Shown here piece after piece: positions 36,441 through 49,401 of a stretch of 64,000 nt of DNA. The notes under the pieces are model-generated. The model had not been told where the DNA came from and searched no databases. It was given only the letters and a program-made list of their open reading frames with translations. Numbering within the stretch: the stretch's first letter is position 1; each line of letters opens with the position of its first letter. The stretch comes from Voacanga thouarsii (lineage: Eukaryota; Streptophyta; Magnoliopsida; Gentianales; Apocynaceae), in the NCBI GenBank assembly GCA_026120185.1, contig JANUWF010002145.1, positions 558,001 through 622,000 on the forward strand, in the 5' to 3' direction. A program made the translations under genes and the position numbers.

Positions 36441-38464
36441 TGTTGGATTGTATGCCCTCTTAGACTAGGTTTCTGATGTAAAATCGAATATTTTAATAAA
36501 AGAATTTATTTTCAGAAATTAGTTGTGAATTTACTTTTTGTTTGTGCATAATTTTCATTTGGAACAGACCCATTGTGTTTAAATAAGTGATCTATGTGAA
36601 TGATGGTCTTTCACAGTAAGGTATGGATCACGGGTTATTTAACACATAAACATTTGTTCTTAACCTATTGATGAGATTGGGAATCTCATCATGTTTAGGT
36701 TATTATGTTATGAATTCCAAATGGAGAATGGCTTACCTTTAGCCAGTGAGTAGTCCACTCACTTTATGACATAAGAGTATTTCGAATACATAGAACAGGA
36801 CCTGTAGTAGTGGTTTCTAAAAGCACTATATGATAGAAACCTAGACTACTACCGCTACAGCGTGGACTAGTACTCTACGACTTGAGTATGAGTTGGTGGT
36901 CTGATGAAGTTGGAAGCATATGCTTTGATATGCTATAGTTGGGGTTCTATAGTAGAACCAATATACTTGTGTATTGGGTATATATAACTAGTTAGTTAAG
37001 ACAGACTTGTACAAGATAGTTTCTGCACTATATCACCCCTTGTGGTTGTCCGAATGGTCTAAAATGTGCAGGGCCCTGGGAAACATGACTCGGATGTTTG
37101 CTTTAGGGCAGCTCCCTTGGAAAGCAGAAACACTCCAGAAAGTCGTGGATCATTGGACTAGAAGTCTAAGGATGGTAGATGTCATTTAGAGAGGTGTTAG
37201 TACACTTCTTCCTCTTTAAATGTACGGCGATGTGTAGAGGGGTATTTTAGTCACTTCACCTGTAGATCGGAGACTTTGCTAATGCAGCATTGTCCTTGGG
37301 GTCAATATTTCCTTATGGTGATATTAGGAAATATTTAAAATGCAAAATACAGCTATTTATATAGAAAGGGTATTTTGGTCATTTTAGCAGCCAAGGCGAT
37401 GTGTCTTTTTGGTCCTCAAAATAGCCCGTAAGTCCTAACTAATTTTGGGTTGAGGAATTGGTCTCAATTCAAGAGGATTTTATTTTAATTTGTTTTATTC
37501 ATGATGTCTAATTTATTATTAGGCTGGAATAAAATAAATAAATAAAAGAAAAATAGGAGTTGAGAGAAATTAATTATCTGCTTTAATTGGTTAATTAATT
37601 ATTTAGGGTCTAGGTCCAGTATGAATAATTAGAAAATTAACTTGGGCTTAAACTAAGGAAAATAATTAATGATTAATTATTTATTGGGTTATTTATATAA
37701 GTCCAAGAAATAAATAATTAAAGATTAATTATTTTGGTTCATTTGGGCTCATTAATTATTTATTGAGTTATTTATATAAGCTCAGAAAATAAATAATTAA
37801 TGTTTATTATTTTGGGCCTTTTGGGTACAAGAGAAATAATAAATATTATTTCGGCCCAATAGCTTGGACCGTAGGATTTTTTCCAGATACGGTTAAGAAG
37901 AGTTTAGAGTTAAGCCAAACTTATTCTCAGGATAACATCTGGGTGTTTGAAATATGATATCCCGGGGGATATGTTTATCAGATAATGAGAGACATAGTTT
38001 TGGCTGACCAATAAACAAGTCTCTGGTAGAAGAAAAACCCTAATCTCCCTAACACAACTGAGACTCACGTCCCTCTCTCTCTTTCTCATGCTTCCCTCTT
38101 CTACGTTATTTCTCCTTGGAGCTTTGCTAACCAATAGCAAGAGAACCAAGGAGATTTGAGACCATTCCTCTTCACCATTGTGTTCACCGACTAGAGGTTG
38201 GGCTGTGGTATATTCTGAGAGCTGAAAGGCTTGGCGTTCATGCAAACAAGGTGAAGTAGGAGGCTAGCGGGTTTTCAACCAAAAGCTTCTTCAAGTGGGC
38301 AAGACGATGCGATTCCTGTCATTCAAGCCACTCCTACTCTACCTTGTAGGGTTAGGACGCGCAAAGGTATGATCTTTACGCTTCCGTGTGGCCTTTAAGG
38401 CTTGCGTTTTTTTTCCTCTGGTTTTTTTTCGTTGGTGCATGCTTCTTCTATTTTCTGCCCCTCA
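36441..38464 (+). mobile_element. Solo LTR of the copia-1 family, plus orientation
   Basis: It runs TGTTGGATTGTATGCCC to CTGCCCCTCA with perfect duplication aaaat (36436-36440, 38465-38469). It matches the reverse complement of the copia-1 LTRs, including the attaattattt repeats (about 37560-37850) and the block tgcagggccctggg. No internal sequence remains, so it arose by LTR-LTR recombination. Confidence 0.9.
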
Positions 38465-39960
38465 AAAATGTGTCAACAAGATCTAAAAGAAAGCCAAATT
38501 TATAGATCAACCGATAAGTACCAATAGATTCAACTTTTGATAGTTTTTTGTTCCCCATTATCATTATCTTTTCCTTTGTTATTGGCTGGCAGATTAAAAG
38601 TAATCCCTGCATATAATTTGATATATGAATAGCAACACTAGAATCTAACCACCAAGTATTAGATGGAACATTAAAAAAATTGGTCTCATAACAAATTAAT
38701 AAAAAGAAATTACTTTTCTTTTGAAGCCACGTCTTACATTTCATGCAATCTTGTTGCTTATGCCTCTTCTTGTTACAAAAATAGCATCTAAAATCAATAT
38801 CATAATTGCTACATGCTATTTCATTTTTATGTTTATATGGTGGCATTTAACCTCTTTTTTGGTCTTATTGAGTCTATCATTTTTATGACTCTGAGAGATC
38901 AAATGGACCATTAATAATCTTTCTCTTTTTAGCTTCTCCTCTTTTTGCATGCATATTAAAATAAGGTCATTCATAGACCACTTGTCCTTTTGAGTATTAT
39001 CAATGATCTTGAATGGAGCATATTGAGGAGGAAGGGAATCAAGAATGAATTGCACTAGAAAGGACTCAGAAATAGTATACCCAAAGTTTTAAGTTGTTTA
39101 GCCAAGTTGTTGATCTCTAGAATATGATCATGCACACCACTAACCCTATCATATTTCTTAGTAGTTAAAGTAGCCATAAGCATACTTGCCAAAGCTTTAT
39201 CAAAAACCTCAAATTAGTTTTCAATGCACATTATAAACTCACGAGCCTTAGATTATTCTAGAGTAGACTTTTGTATATATTTTTCTATTGAACTTTTGAT
39301 GATCATAGGGCTCATACGGTTCATAAGCTTCATAGGTCATCTTTTGAGCTTTAGAACTTTTAGGTGTTAGTTGTGTTGGATCCTTCACCTTGAGGCACAA
39401 ATCTAGACCTAAGCACCCCAAGGTGATGAGTATTTGGTCCTTCCAATCTCAATAATTAGACCTATTCAACTCAGAAATATTGCACAACATTTCTAGAAGT
39501 GATGTTGGAGTAATAGTTGAAATATTTCATAATAAAAAATCATGAGTTGCAAGATAAGAGTCTTCTTAGTGCATCATCAAATGTTCACCTTTGGCTTAAA
39601 ATTGATATTCTAGTGATAACATCTAAAGGAAGTAGCAATTCTTGACTTATCTATTATAATCAAGCTATAGATGTTACACACCTTTGGGTAAATAACAACT
39701 TTGCTTTAAAACAAATCACCTTTGGATAGTTTATGGTTCTATAACTATACACTTAATGCTAACATTACCATACTAATATAAATTGATTCGGTTAAATTAC
39801 TTTGGTGATTATAACTCAATCAATAAATATTTAATAATGGTTATATAAGTTCTAAAATGCCAACACAACTTTAATTTGGATTAAAATGGTCAAAAATTTG
39901 ATTTAAACACTCATAAATCAATCTTATATAGTATTTAAAAAACCAAATCTTCACTTCATT
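38465..39960 (-). pseudogene. Copia-2 gag and protease remnant
   Basis: Gag is readable in shifting frames from about 39500 (ELNRSNYWDWKDQ, TLGCLDLDLCLKVKDP) through EFIMCIEN and MQFILDSLPPQY (39010-39055). A CCHC knuckle CYFCNKKRHKQQDC is at 38745-38788 (Gly missing, otherwise complete). The protease block reads WWLDSSVAIHISN (about 38620-38660), where DSGAT has become DSSVA with the Asp kept. Particle formation and processing would be the roles. Stops and shifts break it. Confidence 0.82.
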
Positions 39961-40074
39961 CCAAAAATAAGAAGTAGATTAAATATTAAAAGGAGGAAAA
40001 TTATGCTTCACAAAAATAAAACTTCACATTCACATGATGATTTACAAAAATATATTATTTCATGAAACAATCAC

Positions 40075-42449
40075 TGTAACACCATACTACCTAAGCCCAT
40101 CAGGGCCGGGGATGTTGCCCTGTCTATAGGACAAGGGGTCTTTATAACTAGGTCATATAAAATAGAATAAAAGAAATACTTTAAAATTAAACTTATTACA
40201 ATCCAACAATACATGAACAAATCCAAAATAAATTGTCTGCTACAATCTCTCAAAAGCAATATATAGGAAAAATAAAAGAGAGTCTTCAAAATCATAGGCA
40301 ACATTCTAGTTAATGACCTTCACAGCAGGATTGACCTGAAAAGATGGTATAAAAGGTGGTGAGACAAAAATCTCAGTTAACCTGTGTGTGCTTTAAGTGT
40401 TTCAGGTAAAACAATTCATTTATGCAAGTTGTAAAAATTTCATAAGAGAAAGTGCTGGCAAGCATTAAATAAACGTTAAAAATGAAGAGTGACGTTTTGC
40501 TTTCCAAACCATACATGTGCACAATAAATACAACCACCCAAAGAGGTAGCCATGGCACCACATGTTGGACCTTATAACAATATAATGGTCAAACTGCCAC
40601 ACGTTGAGCATGCTGACAAAAGATAGGTGTACGGCCTATCGGGTGAGATACTCCTCAATCTCTATATATAAACTTACCGGTTGTCCACTCCGGAAACACA
40701 CAGCCCACTTGACTGAAACTTGCTAACTCGGACCAGTATGACCTACCAGACTGGCATCCTATCCAGGAAGGACTCATCCCTCAAAGGTGGCTACCTACTA
40801 AGAGACTTACCCTAACCCTTCAAAGACTAGTCCTAGTAGTCTACCCTTATTGAGTACTCAACGTTGTTTGTCCCACTTAGGAGAAAATTAATCATACAAT
40901 GTTTTACTTGGAAATAGTAATTAAGGGTTTCTAAATTACTTGTCAAAGTTGGGTTTTAGAAAGAATTTAGCGTTTTGTGTAATACTGCTTGTTTAGTTTT
41001 CAAATGATTTTCTTGGCTGAAATAAAAAGGAAAAACAGTCCTTAATTGCCTTTACAAAATGAATGATCATACATATCGAATTTTGGTTTGCCACCATAAT
41101 TTGGTCTTTAAATGACTTAATGCAGAAGCTTACCTGATCCTTTGCTTGACTTGAATTCAAAAATCCTCCAAGGTCAACCTAACCCTGTCTGGGGTAAACA
41201 CAAGGCATAAGGTTACACTTGAACTGTATCCGCCTTACATAAATAATTCTTAGCTCAACTAGTTACAACCATGACTAACCATGACCTTAATGTCCTAAGT
41301 TTTAAGGCTAGATGATAAAGCATTTTATAAAATAAATCTAGCTTGGTAAGTTAAAATAACTAGGGGTTCTAAAATAATTACTGATAAGTTATAATTTTAA
41401 ATAATAAATTTTGAGTATTATTACTAATAAATAAATTAGTATTAAATATTGAATAATACCAAGTCCTAAATAATATTAGTAAATGGTAATTTTTAAATGG
41501 TATTATTATAAATAGGTAAATAATAAATTACACTTAATTTTTAATTAATAATTAATAGATAATAAATAATTAGCAATAAATAATAAATGAATTATATTAA
41601 ATTTTTTATTAATAAATAACAAATAAATTTTAATATAAATAATATTTATAAATATAGGTGAAAGCTTTAACTATGGTCTACAAGGTCATTAATTAATTCT
41701 CATATGTTATTTATTATTATAAAAAAATTTATTTATTATTATACATACATATATATTATTTTTAATAAAAGATATTATTTATTTAACTAATAAAATATTC
41801 ATATTTCATTTAATATTCAATTTCCAAATCTTCCTAGAAATTTCGAAACTCTTTGGAAAAATATAGCAATAATTCTAATTAGAGTAATAAATTTTGTTAA
41901 TAAAAATAACCTAGGATTAACAAGAAAATAATCATGATTTTCCTATTGCTAGAAAAGATTCATGAACACATTCTCCAACATCAAATAATAAACTAATCCA
42001 TTCATGAACATACACTTGAATTAACCCCTACTGTCACATGACCAAATCTCTATTAAGCATAATCATCAATCATGGCTTCAAGGAAAAATAAGAACATAAG
42101 AACCTAATCACCTTTGGTGCTATAATATCTAACATGCTTCAAACATCCATAAATTTCATTAAGCATAATGGACATACATTGATTCCCAAGAAAAGTCATA
42201 TAATTTAGTCATATACATCAATCCTCATGTCCTAACCCCAATCCCTTCATCCACATGCATACACTCAATCCTCCATTCATAACCATTCTTCCTATTAATA
42301 TCTAGGAGACATAAATTCAAAAATAAGAAGGAGGATTAAGGGAAAAATACTTGATAGTCTATCCCTTGATGAAAACTAAAGAAGGTCCACACGCGATTGA
42401 GAGTCTTGAGTAGTCTAAAGAAAAAAACAGCCATGGTTGTTGATCAACC

Positions 42450-42512
<63 letters not shown>

Positions 42513-44405
42513 ATTAGTATGGTTCATTGAAGATTGAATGAAAGATGGTGGACAAGAAGGCTGTTCTTGATTTACCTTGATAATGTTCTTGAGACCTTCA
42601 AGAAAAAAGCTATTTTTTATCCGATAGAAAATTCTTGTTTGCTTGTTTTTGTGTTATAAAGACCAGAAATAAATACTAGAGATTGAGTAGGAGTAATCTG
42701 GAGTATTTGAGAGTGATTGGAGGTGTTTAGGGTAGGTTTAGACTTGAAGGAGTGTAGTATGTGTTCTTAGTGAGAATTAAGAGGATTTAAGAGAAAAGCT
42801 GTATGAAATCTGGAATGATGTTGGCCGAATGGTCTAGGGTGATTAGGAGTTTCAGTTTTCAGCTAGGAGAAGAGAGAATAATCTGATTTTGTTTGAAATT
42901 CAAATGGAAAAAATTGTGGAGTTGTTTGAGGTAGGAGATTAACTTATGGTGTTTGATTAAGAGAGGTTTCTTTGCTCTTCAATGGAGCCGGTTGGATTGG
43001 TCAGACTTATGGCAAGGAAATGAAAGTTGTTCAGGCTTTATTGCTGGCCAAAATTCAGTGCTTAATGATAGAGAAATTTTTGGTTTGGTTACTTGATACA
43101 AGAGTGTTTTCATGGAGCAAAATTCTGATTTTTTTTTTAAGTTCAAAAGAGTTTTGGATAGAGTAATCTTAGAAGGTTTTTGAGGTATGATTATGGAGTC
43201 CAAGTACTCAAGGAAAGTGTGGAGGTTAATGATGGTCAGTCCATGGCTGAACAAGGTCCATTTTGTAGTGGTTTAAAGGTGTTTTTTTAGTCTAGGTCTA
43301 AGGAGACGGAACTGGAATTTTTCTGGTTTCAAAGCTGTTCAAAGCTTCGAAGGTTGACAATTTTTCTGTGAAGAATTTCTGCATTTCTTCAGCCTGATTT
43401 GCAGATGATTTTGAAGGGTGTTTGAGAGTTTTTTAAGGTTGGTTTCCAGCCTTCTTTTTGGAGAAAAGTAGAGGAGGTTTTGCTGGATTGATGACAAGAA
43501 AAACAACTTCAATCTCAGCTTGGTGTGCAGCGAAATTGTACAGAAAATTTTCCGATTTTGTGCAGTTTGTGCAGTTCGAATTTTGCATAGAATTTTCAGT
43601 CTTCAAACTACATGAATTGGCCATTTTTTGGTAGCAATGAGCAAGAGTACTGATTGAATTTTTTGAAAGCTGGACAGTCCAAAATTCTGGAAAATTTCTA
43701 GATTTTCTTTATTGAAATCATGAACAACATGAAGATAAGTTTGAAGGTTTCACCATGGTAATTTATTTCTCTTGGATTCTTCTCCCTAATTTCGGCCAAT
43801 CCTCTAACTTCCAAGATTGATTTTTGAAATTCAAGGCTAAGGAATTATCTCAGAATTTTTGAAATTAAAAGAAGAGATTTAATGAATTTTGAATAATTTA
43901 AATTGTGAAGATGTTAGGACAAAGCTAGAGGTAATAAAAAGGACAAGAATTCCTCTAGAATTCTTTTTAGGACATGATTATATGATCAAGACATTCTCTT
44001 CATGTCTCCCCTAGGACAACATTCCTATCTTTAAGGAATATAAGAAAATAAAAATTCAAACATAATTAAGATAATCATGAATAAAACCTAAGTGATGGGA
44101 TTTGAACTCATGACCTTAGAGATTAATTCCAAAGCTCTAACCACTAAACCACAACAACTCTTATTCTTATTTTGTCACCCAAATATTCTTCTTATCTAAA
44201 TTTCAAGCCATCTTCCTATTTTGACCTCAAGCAAAATTACTGTTTTACCCTTTCTACCCATTAAGCATAACCAAGCCTTCTAACCTATAAATCACAATTC
44301 TAAAGCACAGAAAATCATCTAAAAATATATATATTTTTATGCAGAATAATATGATATGCATTCCGACTCCCTTACTCTCAGGTTGGCTTTAGGTGGAGTT
44401 TCACA
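40075..44405 (-). mobile_element. 4.3-kb solo LTR of family G in the copia-2 leader
   Basis: It runs TGTAACACCA to GGAGTTTCACA with perfect duplication atcac (40070-40074, 44406-44410). It is colinear with 31819-36001. The (GA)n site shared with that copy has grown here to about 60 nt (42453-42512), while the (CA)n site of the other copy is only a short CATA stretch here. The tRNA-like stretch is at 44094-44160. Confidence 0.88.
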
Positions 44406-44490
44406 ATCACCTTGCACAAAATAAAAATATACTAATTATATACGAAAATATAAGGCAAGTTAAATGGTTTATAAGGTATCACTTTAAACT

Positions 44491-44505
44491 AAGCTCTGAT
44501 ACCAT
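44491..44505 (-). other. Copia-2 primer binding site (tRNA-iMet)
   Basis: On the minus strand ATGGTATCAGAGCTT, with TGGTATCAGAGC exact, lies directly after the LTR end CTTTTCTAACA. Confidence 0.9.
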
Positions 44506-44506
44506 A

Positions 44507-44871
44507 TGTTAGAAAAGTAAGGATCATTTGTCATACCTTACAAATATCATAATATATAACAACCTACTAGAATTTCCCTGAGACATGTTTGTCAAGATAG
44601 GCACTTGATCTTCCTTCTCCTAACTCTCTTAAATATTTATGTATAATGATAGGATAACATATAAAATAGGTGAGTGGAGAGAAGGACCAAGGGCCCTATT
44701 TGTAGAAGAATTAGATGACTCTTGCCATCATAGGTTATTATTAGGGACTCCTTTAATCTTCCTCCTTCTAACCCTTGAAAATTTTATAACTTTTGTAACT
44801 TACTCTCAACATTTCACAAGGTAATAAGGTACTGGTCTTTCAATATAGATGTTACAAATATGGTTGTAACA
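44507..44871 (-). repeat. Copia-2 5' LTR
   Basis: In element orientation it runs TGTTACAACC to CTTTTCTAACA (5-bp inverted ends TGTTA/TAACA), about 365 bp. The inner end is fixed by the PBS. The outer end is an inference from the TG..CA rule; 44856 is an alternative. Confidence 0.65.
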
Positions 44872-44879
44872 CTCTAACT

Positions 44880-45439
44880 ATTATTCCAATAACTTATGGG
44901 TAATTATGTTGAATATATTACAATGGTTTAATGGTCATGAAGTACACTTAACCAACATAGCATCCATTGTAATTTACAAATGGATTGAGCTAAAGCTCTA
45001 TACTTCTGCTGAACTTCTAGAAACCGCAAACTGCTTGTTGGATTGCCAGGAGATTAAAGAAATGCAATGGAAGATTCAGAAACCAATAATGGAACATCTT
45101 GTGTCTACACATCCTCCCCAATTAGAATCTGCAAAAACTTGAAGGTTCAAATTATTATTAGCAGAAAAAAATAGCCCTTGGCGAGGAGCCTACTTTACGT
45201 AATGAAGAATTCTATATGCTGCTTGAACACGTTGAGTAGTGAGGCAAAAAAAGGAATTAACTAAGTTGCTGAACAACAAAGCAAATATTAGGTCTTGTGT
45301 GAGTTAGATAAAGAAGTCTTTTAATAAAGCTTTAATAATAAGAAATATTTGAGAACAATGAAGAATCACCAATCCAATATTTGTGCTTAGAATCACGAGA
45401 AGTACTAGTAGGTTTACACTCTAAAAATCCACTTCTTTA
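44880..45439 (-). pseudogene. Copia-3 RT end and RNase H remnant
   Basis: Minus-strand readings give YLTHTRPNICFVVQQLS (about 45240-45310), AAYRILHYVK (about 45190-45220), GLFFSANNNLNLQVFA (about 45130-45175), then SNWGGCVDTRCSIIGF and SRSSAE toward 44990. These are the C-terminal RT and RNase H blocks of a Ty1/copia polyprotein. The piece is bounded by the copia-2 LTR and a family-G LTR end and has no LTR of its own here. A plus-strand 78-codon frame at 44906-45142 is its antisense shadow. Confidence 0.8.
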
Positions 45440-47855
45440 TATAACACCCCAACTATCTACATAATTCAAAGTGGGTTCGAGATGTCACCCTATTATTAAG
45501 ATAAAGGGTCTTTATAATGGAAAAAATAAAAAAATAACTCCAAAGCATAAAAGTAAAGCTAGAAAAGTCTATTACAAAATTTAAACTTATACAAATGTCC
45601 CTAATAAAAGTAAATTGAACATCCATAAAAAAAAAAAGTACTAGAAGTCTTGATGTAACAACAACACAATACAAAAGAAATTCAAGCGAAAGTCTTCCAA
45701 CCTTGTCAAGACTCAAATCTTACTGAAAACATGATTAAAAGAAATATGTGAGAAATAAATCTCAGTAAGTCCTGTAGGTTCTCATGTTAGTTTGGATCAA
45801 TCATGATGTATGTAAAAATGATGAGTTTGAAATAGTTATAAATAAATATATCATGCGTTCATGCATTTTCTTAAACAAACATTTTGGGAGAATCTTGTAA
45901 GTACATGTGTAGTAAAGTGCAAACATGTTGTTATTAGAAAAATACTATCAAGATAATTTAGAAATAAGTAAGACATTCATATTAAGCATTGAACCATTGT
46001 CAATGCCATATCATGAAACCCTACATCATGATACACAGTGTAAGAGCACTAAGATGGCTATTATTTTCACAAGTAAGGCAAGTGCAATCCCAAACTACCA
46101 AGTAGGTGTATTGTTTACTCAGTGAGATATTCCTTCTTCTCTCGCTCAAAGTAATTTGGTTGTACCATATCTGGCCATTAGCTCCCTTTGGAACCATGTT
46201 GTTAGTTAAGAAATAGCCTAACATCCAAGTAATATCACCCTATTTGGAAAGTGGCAACCTCTCGATGAAAGCTTATCTATCGGAAGATGTCATCAATCTA
46301 ATATGAGCTAATACTAGGAGTCTTGCCCATGTTAAGTATTCAACTCTTTCATATTCACATTTCAAAATAGCTTAACATAGTGATTTCTCTTCACGGAATA
46401 GCTCAATATATTTTCAAAATTCAGTTCCAAAACATACATATAGCTTTCATGCGATAATACTTTGAAAATCATACAATTTCTCAAAGTTCAAATATATAAA
46501 GTTGATCGTATAATTTTCAAATATTATAAAAGGCATATCATTTTCATACCCACCAAATAAAAGGTAATGATAAATGGTGGCAATGATTTCATAATTCATG
46601 CAACGTGTTTCGTAAACTTATGCATGAAAGGGAATTCACAGTTTGATTATCACAAACAGTTCATAGAATTTAATGCATGTCTCCTAATCTATACATGGTA
46701 ATTTTAGGAAATTTTTTGACAATAACTCATGCATAAAGTGTATCCGTGAATACAAAGACTTTAAAATTTCCAAAAATAATTTAGGTATAAAGTGTTTTCA
46801 CGTATGCTAAGGTTTACAATCTCCAAAAGTAACTCAAATCTAAAGTAATTTCATGAATATGAGGATTTACAATTTATACATAAAAATTTAGGAAAGTTTC
46901 TAAAAGTAGATCATATATAAAGCATTTCATGTATGCAAGGGCTTAAAATTTATACATAACAATTTTAGAAAAGTTTATAAAAATAGATCATGCATGTATA
47001 CAAGGACTTACAAGTCTTTCTTCAAAACTAACATAATAATTCGAGTCATGTGGATAAAATAGGTTTCCTATGATAAGGACTAACCTTAATCCAAGCAAAT
47101 AAATTGATATTTCTAATTTCACAGGTTGGTCATTTTCCTTCGACTTGCACCATGTCTACCATCAAAATTATATAAGTGTCAAACTTCAATAAATTTCTCA
47201 TTAAGGTATCCCAATCTAAATCAAAACCCTAGTACACAATGTCAAAAAAGTATACACTTAGATTCTCATCCCTTAATCAAGTGTATGCAATCATGCATCA
47301 CTATAGGTATCTAAAATAAGAGTTGAATAATGTATAAGGCCATCAAGTAAGTAAACCCATTGAATCAGCCAACAAACTATTTAAATGTTCAAATAGAAAA
47401 CTTAGGACATTTCCTTAATGAAATCTTCTATTGAAGTGTAGGCTGTTTTTGTAAAAGTTTCAGCAAGCATAGGTTTTGATTTTTGAAAGGAAACCCCCAT
47501 GTACACTTCCCTAAATGATCCTAAATTTTCATGGAATAAAGTTAAATGTGTTTACACTTGATTTCCATCAAACTATAGCTCAAAAAGATACTAGAAAAAT
47601 TAGATTTGCCCTGATTGAAAATGGCAGGAATTTGACCAGTCTTTTGTTAAACAAAACAAGTTCAACTTTTTCCTAAAATTTTCAAAATTTGAATCCATAA
47701 TATCTGTTGTAATTTCAATCTACTTAAAATCATAAACAAAAACTAAACAAAAGATAGAATCAATACAGAGTGCAATAAAAATAAGAAAGCACCTCTAGCA
47801 TGTTTGTGTTACAAAAATTTCTACAACTTAATCCTAGGTTTTCAATCATAATTTA
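45440..47855 (-). mobile_element. Family-G LTR fragment
   Basis: It begins (plus strand) TATAACACCCC, a decayed TGTAACACC, and shares with 31819-32500 the order of blocks: gggtctttataa, aatctcagtaag, gtgagatattcc. It stops at 47855 where the Athila-like 5' LTR starts. Similarity weakens after about 46400, so the far part is assigned by position. Confidence 0.65.
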
Positions 47856-49373
47856 TGATAATTGCTCATCATATGCATATTTTATATATCATTTGTGCTT
47901 AAAATATTTAGAAATCTACTATAGATGGTGTCGTGCAACATCTACCTCTAATGACACCGTGCATCTATAGTAGATTTATATATCATATGTATCGTAACCT
48001 GAAGTTCAAAATCAAATTACTCAGAATTAATGGTGTCGTGCAGTCTACCTCTAATGACACCGTGCATCTTCAAAGTTTTAAAAGTTTTACAGTATTGGGA
48101 ACTAATGGTGTCGTGCATATCATTTTGGACACCACTGTGCCAATCTATATCACACCGTGAAGATCATGTTACATGATGCCGTTAGAAATTGATATCATTA
48201 ATACAAAACATGCATGCTGCCGTATAGAATACCTTGGATGGTGCCGTGCAACATCATAATCATCCCATGTTCAGTAGATTTTAGGGATTTTCAAGAGGAA
48301 GTTATAAATATCGATCAATAGATTCATTTCATAGGAGAGCCGCATGAGATTTACATATGAAAAACCTCTTGGAAACATCAAGAAGGGCTAGAAGAAAAGA
48401 TCAAGGTAATATTGAAGGAGGTGAGGAGCATCCCAAAAAGAATCCAAAATAGAAGAAAAAACTTGTCTATGGGTTTCCTTTTACGTTTGCTTTGTAATTT
48501 TGATTTGGTAATATTTATATTATTTAGATCTAATTGTAATTAAAGGGTTGTACCTTGATTTGATCTTATATTAGATTATCATTTAATTAATTGAATATTG
48601 TTTAAGTTATTGGGCTTGTTTTATTGAATTAATTGATTGGATTATTATCTTGTATTACCTTCGAGAAAAGGATTTATGAGATGGGTACCCATTTGTGCTA
48701 GTTCAATAGATTTGTTTTCTCTTAATAAACTTGAGAAATGATTTGGGGGATAAGAACTTTATGATGGATGGAGGTGTTCGATCACCTAGTGATAGTGGCT
48801 TTACACTTTTTGGCTTTAGATTTGTGGGTCTTTGATTTTAATGCTTTTTAGATTTAATTTATAGGATAGAGATATCTAAGGGTTGGACTCAAAAATAGGA
48901 AACTCATTATTTGAGAGAGAATGAGTTTTGTATTTTGGGAAACCTCTTGCTAATACTTGAATTTTGATTTAATTGATTGAGTAATATTTGATTCTCGATT
49001 ATATTTAAAGGAATACACTTTAATTATATGACTAATCTCTTTTTCTTACTTATATCTTATTCTTCTAATCTTTTATACTCTTCCTTATGAATGGATTGAC
49101 GTATTTTTGTCGTGCTTATTGATAATTAGTTAGAATTAATAGTAGTTAATGACTTTATTTCTCTACTTTAGTTGATTGAACAATGAAACAAATGTGAAAG
49201 TAGGGGAAATTGAGGCGGTTCCTAGGGATTCTTTAATACTTACCAACACAACTCTATACTCCATATTTATGTGTTATGTGGGTTAAATTTGTATTTTAAA
49301 TTAAAACTTAATTGAGCTTTGAATTTATTTCTCTATTACACAAGCACACGAATGCGTAATTCCTGCAGCAACA
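47856..49373 (+). repeat. 5' LTR of the Athila-like element
   Basis: It starts TGATAATTGCTCATC, resembling the start of LTR unit B, and ends CTGCAGCAACA, followed by spacer agtttt and the PBS. GC words (ggtgtcgtgc, gacaccgtgc and variants) fill 47931-48260. TATA region ttataaatat at about 48302. Conserved box acttgtctatggg at about 48462. Confidence 0.82.
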
Positions 49374-49379
49374 AGTTTT

Positions 49380-49401
49380 TGGCGTTGTTGCTGGGGATCG
49401 G
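49380..49401 (+). other. Primer binding site (tRNA-Asp)
   Basis: TGGCGTTGTTGC followed by TGGGGATCGG matches the complement of the tRNA-Asp 3' end (TGGCGCCGTTGCCGGGGATCGA) except for a few transitions. Here the match stops after about 22 nt, unlike the full tRNA copies at 15256 and 16713. Confidence 0.88.

Larger units (their letters stand above)
18256..44871 (-). mobile_element. Ty1/copia element copia-2, host of four nested insertions
   Basis: One minus-strand copia element is spread over five pieces: RNase H and RT end (18256-19485), RT start and integrase (30454-31818), integrase N-terminus (36002-36440), protease and gag (38465-40074), and leader, PBS and 5' LTR (44406-44871). Each break carries a perfect 5-bp duplication of the invader (tttct, atatt, aaaat, atcac), and the polyprotein readings resume across each break. 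The matching 3' LTR was not found left of 18256, where the LTR array intervenes. All coding parts are broken. Confidence 0.88.

Noticed and set aside
37007..38245. Short frames at 37007-37189 and 37910-38245
   Set aside because: Both lie inside the solo LTR 36441-38464 and show no domain; the copia-1 LTR copies lack matching frames.
44906..45142. 78-codon plus-strand frame
   Set aside because: Antisense shadow of the copia-3 RNase H remnant, whose minus-strand reading shows family motifs.
31788..45716. Similar minus-strand frames at 31788-31997, 40071-40304 and 45453-45716
   Set aside because: They look alike because they lie at the same place in three copies of one LTR. No protein motif is present and one crosses the LTR end, so they are homologous non-coding DNA.
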